A stretch of DNA of 64,000 nucleotides from Anaerolineae bacterium (lineage in GTDB: Bacteria > Chloroflexota > Anaerolineae > DUEN01), in contig JANXBS010000002.1 in NCBI GenBank assembly GCA_025060615.1, positions 194,860-258,859 of the forward strand, written 5' to 3'. The notes under the pieces were generated by a model. That model saw only the letters and a program-made list of their open reading frames with translations, was not told where the DNA came from and ran no database searches. Positions 20,804 through 29,672 of the stretch are shown in pieces; the stretch's first letter is position 1, and each line of letters opens with the position of its first letter. The position numbers and the translations under genes are program-made.

Positions 20804-22015
20804 CTATGGTGACCCGATGTTGATCATCACCTGTGTGGTCTGACTCTGCGCGTCCCAGGTCAGTGTAACGGTGAGGGACTCGCCATCCTTGGAAAAGCTA
20901 AGGACAGCCATCTCCGGCATCGAGATCGCCCCATCGCTTGGCTGCCATCCTGCATTTGCTAACGCTTGCTCGTAGAAGGCTCGCGTCTCGTCCAGCGGCT
21001 TTGGCACGGTCAACATGATCATTTGGGCTGTGCTCATCTGCACCGACGCGCCTTCCGGCATGGGGAGCTGGCCACCTTGGAAGCCGGAGATTTCTGGCCC
21101 TCCGGCCCCGGCGGGCGGCTCGATCCGGATCTCTGCCCCGACATCGTACACCTCATAAGTTGCCTGGTATTCCCAACTCTGTTCGGATTCGTTGGCGGGG
21201 CGGGCACTCCACTTTGCCTCAAACGCGTACTTCACCAGATATCCGCCGTCCTGGGCGATCCAAACATCCCCCTCATATACCTCGACGGTAATCTGGTCCT
21301 GCAACTCCAAAGCGGCTGACTTTTCCTCGCCCGTAGCGACGCTCATAGCTGCTAGGCTCTGGAGAAGGGCATTGACCTGCGCTTTGTCCAGGCTGAATCG
21401 GTAGTGATCGGTCTTGATGCCATGGATCTCCTCACCGCGAGCGACGAGCTCATAGCTGCTGATGTCTTGTGAGATCGTTCGCGGGTCGAGGATAGGTGGG
21501 ATGGTTTCACCCTTCTCGAGAGTCATTTGGAGCCATTGATCGCCGACACGCATCCACTGCTTATCGCCGATCACAATGAACTCCATTTCGTTCTTAGCGA
21601 TCTCAGAGGTCGTCTCAGAGCCCGTCGTGGTCCAGACAAGTCGAGACGCCCGATCATCAGGCACATATTCACCTAAAATCACGAGGGTGCCCGTCGTAAC
21701 GTCGCTGCCCATAACCCCTTTCCAAGCCGTCTCCATCCTGGCCCGATAGGGCCCCAAACGCTCGAGTGCCATCGCGGCCTGGGACAGATCCACACCCTCT
21801 TCTAGAGCTTGAGAGACGGGAGTAGATGTTGGCGTGGCTGTCGCAGGCACAGGGGTCGGCGTGGGCGGAATGGGCGTGGCAGTAGGCTGAACTGCTGTTG
21901 CTGCAGGCGTGGGTGTTGGCTCAACCGTAGGCGCGGCCCTTCTACGGCCGCCGCAGCCAACGATCACGACAGCAATCAAGAAGGTTAACAATATGAGACG
22001 CGCAACACGATACAT
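20804..22015 (-). CDS. LolA/LppX-like lipoprotein with Pro-Thr linker
   Basis: The 403-residue protein starts with a signal peptide and lipobox (VIVGCGG), followed by a linker of about 45 residues dominated by P, T and A that should span the cell wall. Residues about 75-320 form a beta-rich domain with lines such as EFIVIGDKQWMRVGDQWLQM and SYELVARGEEIHGIKTDHYRF, resembling LolA/LppX/RseB-type lipoproteins. The last 75 residues (MSTAQMIMLTVPKPLDETRAFYEQAL) look like a separate alpha-beta domain. The function is unknown; binding of lipid or other hydrophobic ligand is plausible. A minus-strand promoter lies at 22093-22120. Confidence 0.8.
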   Translation of the reverse strand: MYRVARLILLTFLIAVVIVGCGGRRRAAPTVEPTPTPAATAVQPTATPIPPTPTPVPATATPTSTPVSQALEEGVDLSQAAMALERLGPYRARMETAWKGVMGSDVTTGTLVILGEYVPDDRASRLVWTTTGSETTSEIAKNEMEFIVIGDKQWMRVGDQWLQMTLEKGETIPPILDPRTISQDISSYELVARGEEIHGIKTDHYRFSLDKAQVNALLQSLAAMSVATGEEKSAALELQDQITVEVYEGDVWIAQDGGYLVKYAFEAKWSARPANESEQSWEYQATYEVYDVGAEIRIEPPAGAGGPEISGFQGGQLPMPEGASVQMSTAQMIMLTVPKPLDETRAFYEQALANAGWQPSDGAISMPEMAVLSFSKDGESLTVTLTWDAQSQTTQVMINIGSP

Positions 22016-22092
22016 AACTTTGCCTCCAGATCATCTTAGCCTGTAGCAATGAAAGAGTTTTCGAACGCGATAAGATGAGGTAAAGATGGCTT

Positions 22093-22120
22093 AGTTTATC
22101 ATAGAAGGCTGCGATGTCAA
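22093..22120 (-). promoter_or_regulatory. promoter for LppX-like lipoprotein gene
   Basis: On the minus strand TTGACA and TAAACT are separated by 16 bases, about 75 bases before the ATG at 22015. Confidence 0.55.
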
Positions 22121-22164
22121 AAAGTTTGATCGCTTGATTTGATGCCTATAGAGGTCTGCAGCAA

Positions 22165-22193
22165 TTGCTCAACCTAAAGGGCTGTGCTATGAT
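22165..22193 (+). promoter_or_regulatory. promoter for DUF2723 glycosyltransferase gene
   Basis: TTGCTC and TATGAT are separated by 17 bases. Transcription would start near 22200, only a few bases before the ATG at 22203, so the message is likely leaderless or nearly so; no ribosome-binding site is visible. Confidence 0.6.
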
Positions 22194-22202
22194 CCGCTCG
22201 TC

Positions 22203-24113
22203 ATGAAACGCGTTCGGTCCTTACTTGACGCCGGGATTGCACTAGGGCTCAGCCTGGTTTACCTGGCCTTCTACTCGCGCACGACGGCCCCTTCCATCGT
22301 TGCCCTCTTCGACGATAGCTTGGAGTTCCAGGTGGTCCTGCCCACGCTGGGGATCGCCCATCCCACAGGGTACCCACTCTATACACTGCTCGGCCATCTC
22401 TTCACTCGGCTGCCTCTGGGAGAGCCGGCGCATCGAGCTAACCTGTTCTCGGCGGTGACGGCTGCGGCGACCATCAGCTTGCTCTTTCTGGCCGGACGCG
22501 AGCTCACCGGACGCCGGCTGGCCGCGGCGTTAGCAGCGATTCAGTTTGCCCTGATCCCCGTCTGGTGGGCTCAGGCCACCGTAGCCGAGGTATACGCGTT
22601 GCACGGGCTATTACAGGCCCTGCTCTTGTGGCTGACCTTGCGGTGGGTGCACGATCGTGGGAGGGTATGGCCCGTAGGGCTGGCGCTGGGATTGGGTCTA
22701 GCCCATCATCGGATGATCCTGTTGATCGTGCCGGCGATCGCTCTGTGGCTGGCGAAGCACCGGGACAGGATGCAATACCCGCCGAGATCCTGGCTTGTTG
22801 CCGCTGGCGCTACGGTAACTCCATTGCTCCTCTATGCGTACCTGCCGCTGCGCGGCCGCGTCCTTACCTCCTTAGACGGCACGTATCGCAACGACTGGGC
22901 AGGGTTCTGGGCCTGGGTCACCGCTCGTGACTACAACGTGTTTCTGACAGACAATCCATTTTCCCTTGAACGAGACGCCCGCTTCTATCTTGACCTGGCG
23001 CGCGAACAGATCGGCATGGGGACAATAGGGCTGGCGCTGTTGGGGCTAATTGCGCTAGGGCTGGGGCTCGTCGGCTATGACCGCCGCCAGGCGCGCTGGG
23101 ATGGGCTCTGTCTGACCGTCTCCCTGGCCGCCACCTACGGCTTTGGCCTGGCCTACCAGGCTGCCGACGTTGAGGTGTTCTTCATCCCGGCCTTCCTAAA
23201 CACCAGCCTGGCCGTAGCGGCTGGTGTAGCCGCATGGCAAGCCGGATGGGAGCACCTGTCCCCAAGGTTTCTTGGGGCTTCCCAACCCCTGGGATGGGCA
23301 GGACGAGAGATCCTCGCCGGCTATCTGGTCCTGATAGGGGCCTGGCTGATTGCCACGCTGTCTCCAGCCATCGCCCGCTTCCCGCAGATGGACCGCAGCC
23401 GTCAATGGGAGGTCCATGAGCTGGGCGAGGATGTGCTGAGCCAGCCGATGCCCGAGGGCTCGGCCATCGTAGGAATCCTGGGGGAGACGACGCTCATCCG
23501 TTACTTTCAATACGCCCACGGGCTACGGCCGGATGTGCAGCCCGTTGCAGCCGATCGTGAGGTGGATCGGCTGACAGCGGTGGAACGGCTGTTAAATGAG
23601 GGCCGGCCTGTGTTCCTGACGCGGCCCTTGCCGGGTGCAGAGACGCGTTACTCGCTGGGGGCGGTAGGGCCGCTCGTCCGAGTCTGGCCTAAGGGCGCAG
23701 CGGCGTGGGATGCGCTTCCCGGCCAGACAAATCAAGCGCTGGGACTGGGGATCCATCTGATCGGCTTCCTGATGGAAGTCAAAACCTCACGCCTGGGCCG
23801 TGCGGTACGCCTGACGGTCCACTGGCAGACGGAAATCCCCATCGAGGAACCGCTGAAAGTCTCGGCGCGACTGGCGACGCCAACCGATGACAAGGTGGTA
23901 GCCGCCGACTATGAGCCTGTTCATTTCGCCTATCCCACCACCGCCTGGCTGCCAGGCGAAGTGATCCAGGATGTGTACGATCTGCAGGTGCCGCCCTCGG
24001 TCGCCGGTGGCACATACGAGGTGCTGCTGATCCTCTATCGGGCAGTGGACGGGAGCGAAATTGGCCGGGCCGGCTTGGGAACCATCGAGCTGCCCCCGCC
24101 GCAGCGTTGGTGA
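22203..24113 (+). CDS. DUF2723 membrane glycosyltransferase (GT-C-like)
   Basis: The 636-residue integral membrane protein belongs to DUF2723, a family related to protein O-mannosyltransferases and to TMEM260. The first luminal loop contains the acidic SIVALFDDSLEFQVVLP and GIAHPTGYPLYTLLGHLF, which are diagnostic, followed by about ten membrane helices to residue 390. Residues about 400-510 form a soluble region, and the last 120 residues a predicted beta-sandwich (LTVHWQTEIPIEEPLKVSAR, WLPGEVIQDVYDLQVPP). That last domain resembles the tails of the two GT39-like proteins at 58227 and 60610. It probably transfers a lipid-linked sugar outside the membrane; donor and acceptor are unknown. Confidence 0.85.
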   Translation: MKRVRSLLDAGIALGLSLVYLAFYSRTTAPSIVALFDDSLEFQVVLPTLGIAHPTGYPLYTLLGHLFTRLPLGEPAHRANLFSAVTAAATISLLFLAGRELTGRRLAAALAAIQFALIPVWWAQATVAEVYALHGLLQALLLWLTLRWVHDRGRVWPVGLALGLGLAHHRMILLIVPAIALWLAKHRDRMQYPPRSWLVAAGATVTPLLLYAYLPLRGRVLTSLDGTYRNDWAGFWAWVTARDYNVFLTDNPFSLERDARFYLDLAREQIGMGTIGLALLGLIALGLGLVGYDRRQARWDGLCLTVSLAATYGFGLAYQAADVEVFFIPAFLNTSLAVAAGVAAWQAGWEHLSPRFLGASQPLGWAGREILAGYLVLIGAWLIATLSPAIARFPQMDRSRQWEVHELGEDVLSQPMPEGSAIVGILGETTLIRYFQYAHGLRPDVQPVAADREVDRLTAVERLLNEGRPVFLTRPLPGAETRYSLGAVGPLVRVWPKGAAAWDALPGQTNQALGLGIHLIGFLMEVKTSRLGRAVRLTVHWQTEIPIEEPLKVSARLATPTDDKVVAADYEPVHFAYPTTAWLPGEVIQDVYDLQVPPSVAGGTYEVLLILYRAVDGSEIGRAGLGTIELPPPQRW

Positions 24114-24227
24114 CGTTCTCTACCGGATGTCAGTTCACCGTCCGATGAACGTCGGGCGGCCTTACCGTGCCAGCGCGAAGGTTAAGACACACCTGCGCGG
24201 CGCATTGGTCTTACAGGAGGTGTTGGC

Positions 24228-26123
24228 ATGCGAAGCAGGCTATTGAGCGCAGCGGGGTTGCTGATCGCGCTGCTCCTGATGACTGCCGGGCTGGCTCAGG
24301 CGCAGGGGAAGACGCTGTACTGGGACCGATGGGATGTAGACATTACGATCCGCCCTGATGGCACGTTCCGCGTCGTGGAGCAGCAGACAATCGAATTCAC
24401 CAGCGGCACCTTTCAATTCGGGACGCGCGGCATCGAAACTAGCCGTCTAGATCGCATCTCGGAGGTGGAGGTAAGCGAAGGGGACCGCTCCTTCCGTGAA
24501 AGTGATAGCCAGGAGCCATGGACGTTCACCACCTACATGGATGGAAGCGAATTCAAGATCCAATGGTTTTTCCCGCCCACTTCGGACAGCCGCCACACGT
24601 ACACCATCACCTACACCGTGAGCGGCGGCCTGCGCTATTACCCAGATGGCGATCAACTGTGGTGGAAAGCGGTGGTCTCTAAACGCTCGTTTCCGGTCTA
24701 CGCCTCGCAAGTAACGGTCCGCGTGCCAGAACCGGCGGAGATCCAGAACTGGGATGCCTACGGCACGCCCGCCCGCGCCCAAAAGTTGGACGCTCGGACC
24801 GTCGTCTTCGAGGCGGCGGAGGAGATCCCGGCCGGTCAGGAGTTCGAAGTGCGCGTACAGTTCACGCCGGGGGTAGTAGCTGGACAGCCTTCGGCTTGGC
24901 AAGCGCAGGCCGACTCGGAGGCGGCCGCCCAGGAGCGACAGGCGAGATGGCGCCCAGTGATCAACCTGACGATGCTGGCGTTGGGACTGCTCTTCCTCTT
25001 GGGTGGGCCGGCCGTGCTCTACCTGCTCTGGTACACGCACGGTCGCGATAGGCCCGTCAAGCTGCCTGCGGATTACCTGATCGAGCCGCCATCAGACATT
25101 CCGGCTGGGATGGCCGGTACACTCCTTGATGAGCGAGCAGACATGGAGGACATCATCGCCACGATTGTGGACCTAGCCCGCCGCGGCGTGATCACCATCG
25201 AGGAGGTCGAAGAACCAGGCCCCCTGGGCATCGGGGCGCACAAGGACTTCATCTACCGACTCCAAGGACCACGTGAAGGGCTTCTCCCGTATGAACAGAC
25301 TTTAATCCAAGAGTTTTTCGGCAACCAGGCCGAGCGACGGCTGTCTGAGCTGAAGAACAAGTTTTATACGGCGATTCCGAAGATTCAGTCCCAGCTTTAC
25401 CAAGAGGTGGTGCAGGCCGGGTACTTTAAAGCAAACCCGGAAAGCGTGCGCGGCCTGTACGCGGGGTTGGGGATCGCTGGATTGATTGCCTCCGCCATGT
25501 TAGGGATGTTCCTAATCGGGGCGCTCGCAAGCTACGCTGATTTCGCTTTTTGCCCATCCGTAGGGTTAGGCGCCACTTTTCTTGGATTGATCGTGCTGGC
25601 CCGCGCCATGCCGCGCAAGACGGCTGAGGGCTCGGAGGCGGCCGCGCGCTGGCGGGCGTTTCGCCGATACCTGGAGCACATTGAGAAGTACACCAATCTG
25701 GAGGAGGCTCAGGAGGTCTTCGAGCGTTATCTGCCGTATGCCATCGCCTTCGGGGTGGAGAAGGAGTATGTGCGCAAGTTCGCCGCGGTGAATGCGCCGG
25801 CTCCCACCTGGTATGTGCCCTATCCGCCGCAGCCGGTTGAGCGCCCCTTCATGCGCCCAGGCGGACCTCAGAGAGATCGCGTCCCAGGCCGCGCATCCGA
25901 AAGGCCCTCCTTGGAGGGATCGGAAGAAGGGACTCCCTCGCTGGAAGGGATGACGCGCGGGACGTTCCAAGGACTGGAAGCCATGACCAGCGGGTTGTTT
26001 ACAATGCTGAACTCCGCGGCGACGGTGCTGAGCAGCCAGCCGGCTTCAAGCCGAGGTGGCTGGAGTGGAGGAGGCTCCTCTGGTGGGAGAGGCAGCGGAG
26101 GCGGCTCAGCCGGGTTCGGATGA
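24228..26123 (+). CDS. DUF2207 membrane protein
   Basis: The 631-residue protein has a cleavable signal peptide, an extracellular beta-rich DUF2207 domain (WDVDITIRPDGTFRVVEQQ, DQLWWKAV, EPAEIQNWDAYG), a membrane helix near residue 245-270, a cytoplasmic helical part (MAGTLLDERADMEDIIATIVDLARRGVITIEE) and two more membrane helices around residues 395-445. The end is a glycine-serine tail (GGSSGGRGSGGG), usual in this family. An AGGAGG sits before the ATG. It heads a five-gene cluster with zinc-ribbon, YccF, coiled-coil and SPFH proteins. The molecular role of DUF2207 proteins is unknown. Confidence 0.88.
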   Translation: MRSRLLSAAGLLIALLLMTAGLAQAQGKTLYWDRWDVDITIRPDGTFRVVEQQTIEFTSGTFQFGTRGIETSRLDRISEVEVSEGDRSFRESDSQEPWTFTTYMDGSEFKIQWFFPPTSDSRHTYTITYTVSGGLRYYPDGDQLWWKAVVSKRSFPVYASQVTVRVPEPAEIQNWDAYGTPARAQKLDARTVVFEAAEEIPAGQEFEVRVQFTPGVVAGQPSAWQAQADSEAAAQERQARWRPVINLTMLALGLLFLLGGPAVLYLLWYTHGRDRPVKLPADYLIEPPSDIPAGMAGTLLDERADMEDIIATIVDLARRGVITIEEVEEPGPLGIGAHKDFIYRLQGPREGLLPYEQTLIQEFFGNQAERRLSELKNKFYTAIPKIQSQLYQEVVQAGYFKANPESVRGLYAGLGIAGLIASAMLGMFLIGALASYADFAFCPSVGLGATFLGLIVLARAMPRKTAEGSEAAARWRAFRRYLEHIEKYTNLEEAQEVFERYLPYAIAFGVEKEYVRKFAAVNAPAPTWYVPYPPQPVERPFMRPGGPQRDRVPGRASERPSLEGSEEGTPSLEGMTRGTFQGLEAMTSGLFTMLNSAATVLSSQPASSRGGWSGGGSSGGRGSGGGSAGFG

Positions 26124-26182
26124 TGTGATGAGTCGGTGAGACAGCCCAGCGACACAGCGACAATAAACACACGGAGGGGACT

Positions 26183-26707
26183 ATGGTCGGCATGGGCCGG
26201 GTGACCGGAGTCATCTTGGCGATCGCAGGCATCGTGCTCGGCTTAGGAGCGGGCGCGTTTCTGGCCTCAGGCGTTATCACAGGTCGGCTCAGCTTGTCAG
26301 CCGGGCTATTGGGGATAGTGCTCATTCTGCCAGCGGTGTTGATCCTGGTGGGGGTAGGAAGTTATGTGGCCATCCGCGGCCGCCAAGAGGCCATCGAGTT
26401 CGCCGAGGTAGAACGGGAAAAGCAGGTGCTGAACCGGGTGCTCACCCAGGGTCAGGTGCGCATCTCAGATATCGCCCTGGACATGAACGTGACACGCGAG
26501 CAGGTGGAAACGTGGGTGCGCGACCTGGTGGGGAAAGGGCTGTTCAGCGGCGCGATCAACTGGAGGGATGGGATCCTCTACTCCCGCGAGGCCAGCCAAC
26601 TGAAGGCTGATCGAAAATGTCCGAACTGCGGTGGGCAGGTGGAGCTGGCTGGCAAAGGAGTGGTGGTCTGTCCCTATTGCGGGTCAGAGGTGTTCCTCTC
26701 GCGATGA
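26183..26707 (+). CDS. two-helix membrane protein with winged helix and zinc ribbon
   Basis: The 174-residue protein starts with two hydrophobic segments (about residues 8-30 and 38-62). A soluble part follows with a helix-turn-helix-like stretch (QVRISDIALDMNVTREQVETWVRDLVGKGLFSG), similar to PCI/winged-helix modules, and a C-terminal zinc ribbon CPNCGGQVE...CPYCGSEVF. The arrangement suggests a membrane-tethered adaptor or regulator. It stands 60 bases after the DUF2207 gene and nine bases before the YccF gene and is presumably in the same operon. No named family was recognised. Confidence 0.8.
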   Translation: MVGMGRVTGVILAIAGIVLGLGAGAFLASGVITGRLSLSAGLLGIVLILPAVLILVGVGSYVAIRGRQEAIEFAEVEREKQVLNRVLTQGQVRISDIALDMNVTREQVETWVRDLVGKGLFSGAINWRDGILYSREASQLKADRKCPNCGGQVELAGKGVVVCPYCGSEVFLSR

Positions 26708-26716
26708 GGAGGCAGT

Positions 26717-27148
26717 ATGTCTTCCGGTCAGGTAACCGTACGCGCTAGTCCAGGTCTGCCCCTTCTGATACGAGTGCTGTGGTTCATCCTCATCGGTTGG
26801 GAGCTGACAGGGGCTTGGATTCTGATCGCCTGGTTCCTTAACCTGACGATCGTAGGCTTGCCGTTGGGGTTGTGGATGCTAGATCGAGTGCCACAGGTGT
26901 TGACGCTGAAACCTAGCGGTGGAGTGGTCGTCACACAGTCCCGCAGCGGCCAGATGGGGGTGCAGTACGGAAACGTCCCACAGCGTAGTTGGCTGATCCG
27001 GCTCCCATACTTCCTGCTGATCGGATGGTGGCTAAGCCTGATCTGGGCCGGGATTGCTTGGCTGCTGTGCGCTACCATCATCGGCCTGCCCATCGGTGTC
27101 TGGATGTTGCATCGGCTGCCCACGGTGACTACGCTGTGGCGCGGGTAA
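26717..27148 (+). CDS. YccF domain (DUF307) inner membrane protein
   Basis: The 143-residue protein carries two copies of the YccF unit: LIRVLWFILIGWELTGAWILIAW...TIVGLPLGLWMLDRVP and LPYFLLIGWWLSLIWAGIAWLL...TIIGLPIGVWMLHRLP. Each unit is a hydrophobic pair ending in the conserved GLP(I/L)G-WML-R-P turn. YccF proteins are inner-membrane components of unknown function that often neighbour SPFH or DUF2207 proteins. AGGAGG lies close upstream of the ATG. Confidence 0.88.
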   Translation: MSSGQVTVRASPGLPLLIRVLWFILIGWELTGAWILIAWFLNLTIVGLPLGLWMLDRVPQVLTLKPSGGVVVTQSRSGQMGVQYGNVPQRSWLIRLPYFLLIGWWLSLIWAGIAWLLCATIIGLPIGVWMLHRLPTVTTLWRG

Positions 27149-27220
27149 ACTGACGACGAGGCAGGGCAGAAGACTTAGCCTCATCGCCATTGGCCTTTTG
27201 TCCAAACTGGAGGGTCGCAG

Positions 27221-27742
27221 ATGAGCTCGATAGATCGAATGAAATCACAGATGAGCGCGCTTGAGCGCGCGCTGGCGGGGCTGCCGGGCGTTCAGGGGTA
27301 CAAGGAGAAAGAGCTGCGCCGCGCGGCAGATCGTCAGGTACGGGAGGCGCTAGTCCAATTGCTAGAGGATCAGCGGAGCCGGATAACGGCGCTTCAGCTC
27401 GACCTAGTACAGAGCGGCAGGCTGGAATGGGTAGATGACCTAGAGCGGGCCATCGGCAAGCTGCAACTGTTGATGGATCAGGCGAAGACAGCCGCGTATG
27501 GTTACGCCGGCTTCTTCGATGCTGACAAGGTACGCGAGGCCGAGCTAGAGGCGCTCGCTCAGTTCGATCAGGAGATGATACGCCGAGCAGGTGAGTTGCA
27601 AGAAAGGATCAGCTCGATAGCGCAGGCGATGTCAAGCCAGGAAGACCTTGGTCAGGCCATGCGTGATCTCATCAACTTGCTGGCCGATCTCAACCAGCAA
27701 TGGCGTCACCGCAGCGAAGCGATGCACCGCGCGGTCGAGTGA
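27221..27742 (+). CDS. helical coiled-coil protein of unknown function
   Basis: The 173-residue soluble protein is all helical, with heptad patterns across most of its length and no cysteine or obvious catalytic residue. Its sequence (RMKSQMSALERALAGLPGVQGYKEKE, then ELRRAADRQVREALVQLLEDQ) is not one I can assign to a named family. It lies between YccF and the SPFH gene, 72 bases after the former and preceded by GGAGGG. An oligomerising partner of the SPFH protein is a reasonable guess. Confidence 0.75.
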   Translation: MSSIDRMKSQMSALERALAGLPGVQGYKEKELRRAADRQVREALVQLLEDQRSRITALQLDLVQSGRLEWVDDLERAIGKLQLLMDQAKTAAYGYAGFFDADKVREAELEALAQFDQEMIRRAGELQERISSIAQAMSSQEDLGQAMRDLINLLADLNQQWRHRSEAMHRAVE

Positions 27743-27904
27743 ATGAGACGACTAGAGCTTCGTTAAGCCGAAGGGATCCTTCGTTTCCTAGTCCTCTTCA
27801 TTCCCCTGCTCCTTTCCTCAGAAACCGGGGAAAGGGGTCAAGGGCCGCAATGGGCGGGATTAAGGCATTATGATGTTCCTTAAGCAAAGAAAGGAGCGTG
27901 CGAG

Positions 27905-28960
27905 ATGCCGAGGATTTTCGATGTGGTGGAGGCCCCTAATCAGCGGGAGAATGATATCGTGGTGCGCGTGCCTGAGGTGGGGGCCGGCGATTTCCGGATC
28001 GGTTCTCAGGTAATCGTGCGGGAGAGCCAGACGGCGGTCTTCTTCCGGGATGGCAAGGCGTTGGACACGTTCGGCCCTGGACGTCACACCATCACCACGG
28101 CCAACATCCCTCTGCTGATCAATCTGCTAGGGTTGGCCTCCGATGGGCGTAGCCCCTTCACGGCCGAGGTGTATTTCGTTAACATGCGCGAGTTCCTCGA
28201 CATGAAGTGGGGCACGCCAGAGCCGATCGCTCTCCGCGATCCCGATCTGGGGCTGGTGCGTCTGCGGGCGTTCGGTACCTACTCGATGCAAGTGAATGAC
28301 CCACAGATGTTCGTCGCCAAGATCGTAGGCACCCAGGGGATTTACCAGACCAGCCAGATCGAGAACTTTCTGCGCGGGATCATCGTGGCCAGCTTAACTG
28401 ATCTGCTGGGGGAGAGCCGGAAAGGGCTGTTCGATCTACCCGCATACTTCGATGAGATAGGCGCCGGCATCAAGGCGAAGATCCAAGATGCCTTCCAACA
28501 GGTCGGTCTGACGCTGAAGCAGTTCTACGTGAGCTCGATCAGTCCCACGGAGGAGACGGCCAGGGCCATTGACGAGCGGGCCAGCATGGGCGCGATCGGC
28601 AACATGCAGGCATATCTGCAATTTCAAGCGGCGCGGGCGATGCGCGATGCAGCGGGGGCGGAGGGCGCAGCCGGCGGCACGATTGGCGCCGGGATGGGAC
28701 TAGGCGCTGGCATCGGCCTAGGGGCGGCCATGGCCCAGGCGATCTCCCAGGCGCTGAGCCCGCAGACGCGACAGGCGATAGAACAGCCTATAGCAAGTAG
28801 CATGCCGGAGGTGATGACGCCGGCCGAGGCCGCGGCGTATCTGCGCGTCTCAGAAGCAGACATCATGGCCCTGATTGAGAGCGGGGAGCTGAAAGCCCGC
28901 CGCATTGGCAACCAGGTGCGCATCAGCAAAGCGGCGCTGAACGAGTTTCTCAAAGGGTAA
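27905..28960 (+). CDS. SPFH/band 7 protein fused to an excisionase-type helix-turn-helix
   Basis: The 351-residue protein has an N-terminal SPFH domain without a signal anchor (about residues 15-215: IVVRVPEVGAGDFRIGSQVIVRESQ, TFGPGRHTI, FLRGIIVASLTDLLGE, FYVSSISPTEETARAID), a glycine/alanine-rich linker (about 245-275), and a C-terminal MerR/excisionase-like domain (MTPAEAAAYLRVSEADIMAL, RRIGNQVRISKAALNEFL). SPFH proteins assemble into membrane-associated rings. The HTH_17 module normally binds DNA or, in such fusions, may act as a protein-binding tag. It closes the DUF2207 cluster and is followed by a strong terminator. AAAGGAGCG precedes the ATG. Confidence 0.88.
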   Translation: MPRIFDVVEAPNQRENDIVVRVPEVGAGDFRIGSQVIVRESQTAVFFRDGKALDTFGPGRHTITTANIPLLINLLGLASDGRSPFTAEVYFVNMREFLDMKWGTPEPIALRDPDLGLVRLRAFGTYSMQVNDPQMFVAKIVGTQGIYQTSQIENFLRGIIVASLTDLLGESRKGLFDLPAYFDEIGAGIKAKIQDAFQQVGLTLKQFYVSSISPTEETARAIDERASMGAIGNMQAYLQFQAARAMRDAAGAEGAAGGTIGAGMGLGAGIGLGAAMAQAISQALSPQTRQAIEQPIASSMPEVMTPAEAAAYLRVSEADIMALIESGELKARRIGNQVRISKAALNEFLKG

Positions 28961-28969
28961 TCAACAGCT

Positions 28970-29008
28970 AAGGGGTGAGCGAAGGCACTACCTTCGCTCA
29001 CCCCTTTT
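28970..29008 (+). terminator. strong intrinsic terminator after SPFH gene
   Basis: A perfect 16-bp stem (core GGGGTGAGCGAAGG) with a 5-nt loop is followed by TTTT. It ends the DUF2207-SPFH operon. The minus-strand side has no T tract, although the stem would also stop or cap the RNA coming from 29361. Confidence 0.9.
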
Positions 29009-29361
29009 AGGGACAAAGAGACCCCAAGCAACCTTCCAGCTTCTCACCGCTCCGGGTAGCTCCCACTGCCGTTCGCCGCTTCCGCAGCAACTGCTCAGTG
29101 TCACCTACCACACCTCTCTCTGCTTTCGCTTTCTGGACATCCCCTCTGCGCTCTCTTGCGAGACCACAGCTACGGGATTGCCAGTAGCTTTATCGCTTTG
29201 AGAGGCCTCCGCCGGCTTTGCCTGTTAGAGCCTCAGGTAATTCCTTACCTGATATCAGCTCTTCCAACGGCTAAACCGACCTCGGTTCCGATGAGCGCTT
29301 TCCAATTGCTTGGGGTTCTCTCCCCCTTGGAGATGCTCCTCACGGCCCATCTCCTCAGGGC
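29008..29361 (-). ncRNA. large structured RNA, HEARO/omega-RNA-like, standalone
   Basis: No open frame explains this block, but on the minus strand it has a strong promoter and dense complementarity. A long closing helix pairs ACCCCAAGCAA (29306-29316) with TTGCTTGGGGT (29021-29031) across 290 bases, extended by AGAGA/TCTCT. Inside are the hairpins AGAGC...CAGGTAAGGAATTACCTG...GCTCT, GCTAC...GTAGC, TCTCGCAAGAGA, AGCGAAAGC, and GGTAG/CACTG...CAGTG/CTACC closed by a GGAA loop. The elements CGGAACCGAGGT, TAGCTGTGGTCT and GGGAGCTACC recall HEARO RNAs, the omega RNAs of IscB/IsrB. No IscB/IsrB gene is nearby. A structured RNA is well supported; the family name rests on my memory of the consensus. 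Confidence 0.7.
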
Positions 29362-29367
29362 ATTTAT

Positions 29368-29396
29368 AGTATAACTGAAAAATAGGCTCTTGTCAA
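29368..29396 (-). promoter_or_regulatory. consensus promoter of the structured RNA
   Basis: On the minus strand TTGACA (29391-29396) and TATACT (29368-29373) are exactly 17 bases apart, within an AT-rich spacer. Transcription should begin near 29361. It is among the best promoters in the window and no protein start follows it. Confidence 0.88.
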
Positions 29397-29672
29397 TACC
29401 CGCGCGCGAAAATTAAGCTTTATTGGAGAGAGAAACAGAGGTTGTTGTAGAGAGATAGGACAAGTGGAAAGCCAGTTTCCCTTGGCTTAGGTCCCCTAAT
29501 TGTCGTGTTGAGTTAAGCGGATGGCCCTACATGTTGTGTTTGTTGTTTCTCTGAGGCTGCGGATATGTCTCAAGCAAAGGACAGACGTTGGGGATAGCCT
29601 GGGGAGAAGCGAGGAAAAGGATGGAGAAATGGACACGAGTTCTCACCTGCTATCCCCACCTCCTCCACAGGC

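Noticed and set aside
29008-29361. RNase P RNA, tmRNA, SRP RNA or 6S RNA
   Set aside because: The conserved GAGGAAAGTCC and ACAGAA blocks of RNase P, the tRNA-like ends of tmRNA, and the SRP tetraloop domain are missing; the size is too large for 6S RNA.
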